A stretch of 64,000 bases of DNA from contig NZ_RCVN01000013.1 in NCBI RefSeq assembly GCF_003697915.1, positions 1 to 64,000 on the forward strand, written 5' to 3'. Under the pieces are notes generated by a model. It was not told where the DNA came from. It saw only the letters and a program-made list of their open reading frames with translations, and did not search any database. The stretch's first letter is position 1; each line of letters begins with the position of its first letter. This DNA is from Staphylococcus pseudoxylosus (GTDB lineage: Bacteria > Bacillota > Bacilli > Staphylococcales > Staphylococcaceae). The translations under genes and the position numbers were made by a program. Below are positions 58,165 through 64,000 of the stretch, piece after piece.

Positions 58165-58692
58165 GTGACTGCTACGACAAATATGTTCGTACTTGGTGCA
58201 GCTGGAGCAAGCGGTGTTCAATGGGGAACTATTATAGTTACCTGTATAACTTTCGTTATCTTATTGCTATTATTGAAAAAATTTGCATGGGGTCCATTAA
58301 AAGAAGTAATGGATAAACGTGAGCGCGATATCAATAAAGATATTGACGATGCTGAACAAGCTAAGCTAAATGCACAAAAGTTAGAAGAACAAAACAAACA
58401 AACACTAAAAGAAACGCAAGATGAGGTTCAAAAGATTTTAGAAGACTCTAAAATTCAAGCGCGTAAACAACATGAAGAAATTATACATGAAGCGAATATC
58501 AGAGCAAATGGTATGATTGAAACAGCACAAAATGAAATTAATAGTGAGAAAGAACGTGCAATTGCAGATATCAATAATCAAGTTTCTGAGCTTTCAGTAT
58601 TGATCGCATCGAAAGTACTTCAAAAAGAAATTTCAGAAAAAGACCAAAAAGCATTAGTTGAAAAGTACATTAAAGAGGCAGGCGATAAGTAA
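58165..58692 (+). CDS. atpF: F1Fo ATP synthase subunit b
   Basis: Peripheral stalk subunit of 175 residues. An N-terminal membrane helix (about 20-40, [17 protein letters not shown]) is followed by a long charged coiled coil to the C terminus. The start is GTG 58165, giving [18 protein letters not shown], in line with staphylococcal AtpF. An ATG-TAA pair (58159-58164) sits directly before the GTG, and AAAGGAG is closer to the ideal distance for that ATG. The last base is shared with atpH. Confidence 0.94.
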   Translation: MTATTNMFVLGAAGASGVQWGTIIVTCITFVILLLLLKKFAWGPLKEVMDKRERDINKDIDDAEQAKLNAQKLEEQNKQTLKETQDEVQKILEDSKIQARKQHEEIIHEANIRANGMIETAQNEINSEKERAIADINNQVSELSVLIASKVLQKEISEKDQKALVEKYIKEAGDK

Positions 58693-59231
58693 TGGCTAAA
58701 ATAGCAAAAAAATATGCCAAGGCATTATTTGATACTGCTAAAGATGCAGACATCCTTGACGCAATGTATGAAGAATTTTCAACTATTGATACAGCAGTTC
58801 AATCTGAAATAAAGAAGTTACATGAATTGGATAGAGATCCACAAAAAGATGTTGACCAACGTCACCGCTTTGTGAATATTGTTTTTGGCCATGCCAACCA
58901 GTATATGCAAAATATGTTGATGATATTAGCTAGTAATCGTCATCTTGGATATATTCATGAAATATACACAGAATTTGAAACTTTATACAACGAGCTTCAT
59001 AATCAAGATTATGCTGTTATCGAATCAGTATATGAACTCTCTGAAGAAGAAGTATCACGTATAGAAGAAATCATAAAAGCACGTACAAAACTTTCTAAAA
59101 CAATGATTACTAATAAAATTAATCCAGAACTTATCGGTGGTATCAGAGTAAAAGTAGGTACTAAAGTTATGGACGCAAGTTTAAAAAATGATCTTACACA
59201 ATTAGAAAAACAATTTACTAGAGTGAAATAA
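58692..59231 (+). CDS. atpH: F1Fo ATP synthase subunit delta
   Basis: Links F1 to the peripheral stalk. The 179 residues show the OSCP fold: KIAKKYAKALFDTAKD at the start and the C-terminal LIGGIRVKVGTKVMDASLKN. It overlaps atpF by one base (TAATG), so translation is coupled. Confidence 0.96.
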   Translation: MAKIAKKYAKALFDTAKDADILDAMYEEFSTIDTAVQSEIKKLHELDRDPQKDVDQRHRFVNIVFGHANQYMQNMLMILASNRHLGYIHEIYTEFETLYNELHNQDYAVIESVYELSEEEVSRIEEIIKARTKLSKTMITNKINPELIGGIRVKVGTKVMDASLKNDLTQLEKQFTRVK

Positions 59232-59251
59232 AAATAGAAGGAGTGACATAG

Positions 59252-60763
<1,512 letters not shown>

Positions 60764-60776
60764 TAGTTAAAGTTAA

Positions 60777-63095
<2,319 letters not shown>

Positions 63096-63114
63096 AAATT
63101 AGGAGGTATGGATA

Positions 63115-63519
63115 ATGAACACATTAAGCCTAAATATTGTCACTCCTAATGGTTCTGTTTACGACCGAGAAGATGTTAATCTTGCAGTATTACAAACTAC
63201 TGCAGGTGAGATTGGTGTCATGTATGGACATATTCCAACTGTTGCAGCACTTGAAATTGGCTATGTCAAAATAAATTTTGACGGTGGTTCAGAATATATT
63301 GCAGTGAGTGAAGGTTTTGTTGAAGTAAGACAAGATAAATTATCAATTATTGTACAAACTGCAGAACCTGCGAAAGAAATAGATGTTGCTAGAGCAGAAT
63401 TAGCAAAATCTAGAGCAGAATCTCATTTGAATAATGAAGAAGATAGTAGCGATATTAATAGAGCTAAACGTGCTTTAGATCGTGCGAATAACCGTATTCG
63501 TGTTGCTAATTTACAATAA
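63115..63519 (+). CDS. atpC: F1Fo ATP synthase subunit epsilon
   Basis: Rotor-stalk subunit of 134 residues. An N-terminal beta sandwich (about 1-85, TAGEIGVMYGHIPTVAALEIG) is followed by a helical hairpin (about 90-134) that can extend to inhibit hydrolysis. TTAGGAGG precedes ATG. It is the last gene of the operon, closed by the hairpin at 63555. Confidence 0.97.
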   Translation: MNTLSLNIVTPNGSVYDREDVNLAVLQTTAGEIGVMYGHIPTVAALEIGYVKINFDGGSEYIAVSEGFVEVRQDKLSIIVQTAEPAKEIDVARAELAKSRAESHLNNEEDSSDINRAKRALDRANNRIRVANLQ

Positions 63520-63554
63520 ATTATGCGTTAAAGTTTCTTAAGTAGAAATGTCTT

Positions 63555-63596
63555 AAACTGTTGATAAAGTCACTGGCTTTATCGACAGTTTTTTTA
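63555..63596 (+). terminator. Terminator of the atp operon
   Basis: AAACTGTTGATAAAG and CTTTATCGACAGTTT form a stem of about 15 bp with G-T pairs around a 7-base loop, followed by seven T. Confidence 0.88.
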
Positions 63597-63871
63597 TGTT
63601 GTTAGTGAAATACTGTGCTTTACTTTCAAATAGTCTTTACTATTCATTTTACAATCAATGATTGATAATATTATTTTTACATAATAGTTACAATGAGCTA
63701 TGTGATTGATGCGTTACGTTTCTTTGGAAAGAATATGAATAATACATTTGAAACGGGGAAAAGGTACCATATAAGTAGTGAGAATACCTTAATTAGTCCA
63801 GTACTAAAAGTATCATTTCGTTTATTTTTCATGTAAAATAAATGGATAGTGTAAAGCGAGGAGCATGACTT
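63597..63871. other. Intergenic region after the atp operon
   Basis: AT-rich, with no gene or known RNA recognised. An extended -10-like TGTAAAAT near 63832 is the likely promoter of the following gene; no good -35 is visible. Confidence 0.35.
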
Positions 63872-64000
63872 ATGGAATATTTAGGACAATTTTCGATTGT
63901 ACATCTCATCTTACATGTTATTTGTATTTGTATTGCTTATTGGGCACTAAACTCAGTAAGGTTAGAGCAGTTTTTTAAAAAAGGATTCCCTATGCAAGTT
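63872..64000 (+). CDS. DUF1146 family membrane protein, 3' truncated by window end
   Basis: ATG 63872 follows GCGAGGAGC. The 43 visible codons give MEYLGQFSIVHLILHVICIC and then IAYWALNSVRLEQFFKKGFP, with one membrane segment and the YWALNSVRLE-type turn of DUF1146/YwzB. This small membrane protein lies between atpC and murA in staphylococci and bacilli. Its function is unknown. Confidence 0.82.
   Translation, partial: MEYLGQFSIVHLILHVICICIAYWALNSVRLEQFFKKGFPMQV

Noticed and set aside
58131..58316. 61-codon frame starting MMIMNERSV over the atpF start
   Set aside because: It overlaps atpF in another frame, has no ribosome site and no similarity to a known protein; a shadow frame.

Overview
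The window is a 64 kb stretch of a low-GC Firmicute chromosome and is almost certainly from the genus Staphylococcus. The evidence is the AT-rich code, AAGGAGG-type ribosome binding sites, and a block of genes with staphylococcal content: cdaA-cdaR-glmM, mtl operon, glmS, czrA with a CDF zinc exporter, deo genes, luxS, coaW (type II pantothenate kinase), rpoE-pyrG-fbaA-murZ, qsrR-like, rho-rpmE2-tdk-prfA-prmC and the atp operon. The species cannot be fixed from the sequence alone; a coagulase-negative species of the saprophyticus/xylosus kind is my inference. I see no prophage, insertion sequence, integron or CRISPR array. The window is core genome with a few lineage-specific genes.

Layout. 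1-432: 3' end of a tRNA cluster (Glu, Val, Tyr, Gln, Lys) and its terminator. 754-5052: arginase, then the c-di-AMP/cell-wall operon cdaA-cdaR-glmM. 5242-10396 (minus strand): mannitol operon mtlA-mtlR-mtlF-mtlD with an upstream MtlR-like operator. 10741-12999: glmS behind a GlcN6P-sensing glmS ribozyme. 13175-18462: an accessory patch with a BtrH-like gene broken by one amber codon, a DUF2200 protein, an orphan ABC ATPase, a HAD phosphatase, a membrane protein and a metallophosphoesterase. 18581-19924: zinc exporter and CzrA with operator. 20025-27701: NAD(P)-binding protein, GntR regulator, manA, YeiH-like transporter, an EVE-EVE-degenerate McrB protein, a DCC-family protein and a ribokinase. 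27784-32943: PerR-type dps, deoD, deoC-pdp-deoB and a DoxX-like protein. 33169-36299: luxS divergent from an M20 peptidase/ATP-grasp pair under a probable CodY box. 36540-39249: DUF2750 protein, coaW, tandem GNAT. 39359-44690: rpoE, CTP-attenuated pyrG, fbaA, murZ. 44699-46679: QsrR-like sensor and an aldehyde dehydrogenase. 46859-56564: rho, rpmE2, tdk, prfA-prmC-tsaC/sua5-ywlE, a UPF0340 protein, glyA, upp, mnaA. 56631-63519: F1Fo ATP synthase operon atpIBEFHAGDC. 63872-64000: start of a DUF1146 gene.

How the parts fit. GlmS makes glucosamine-6-P, GlmM isomerises it, MurZ commits UDP-GlcNAc to peptidoglycan and MnaA diverts it to ManNAc; c-di-AMP made by CdaA sits in the same operon as GlmM. 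ManA, FbaA and the mtl genes feed fructose-6-P into the same hub. The deo/tdk/upp/pyrG genes form a nucleotide salvage and synthesis group. Several regulatory sites can be read directly: glmS ribozyme, pyrG reiterative-transcription attenuator, PerR box, CzrA operator, QsrR operator, a CodY box and a cre site.

The most unusual items are the two-EVE protein carrying a McrB-like AAA+ remnant without Walker A, the CodY-linked M20/ATP-grasp operon of unknown product, the amber-interrupted BtrH-type gene, and a start-stop codon directly in front of the GTG start of atpF.
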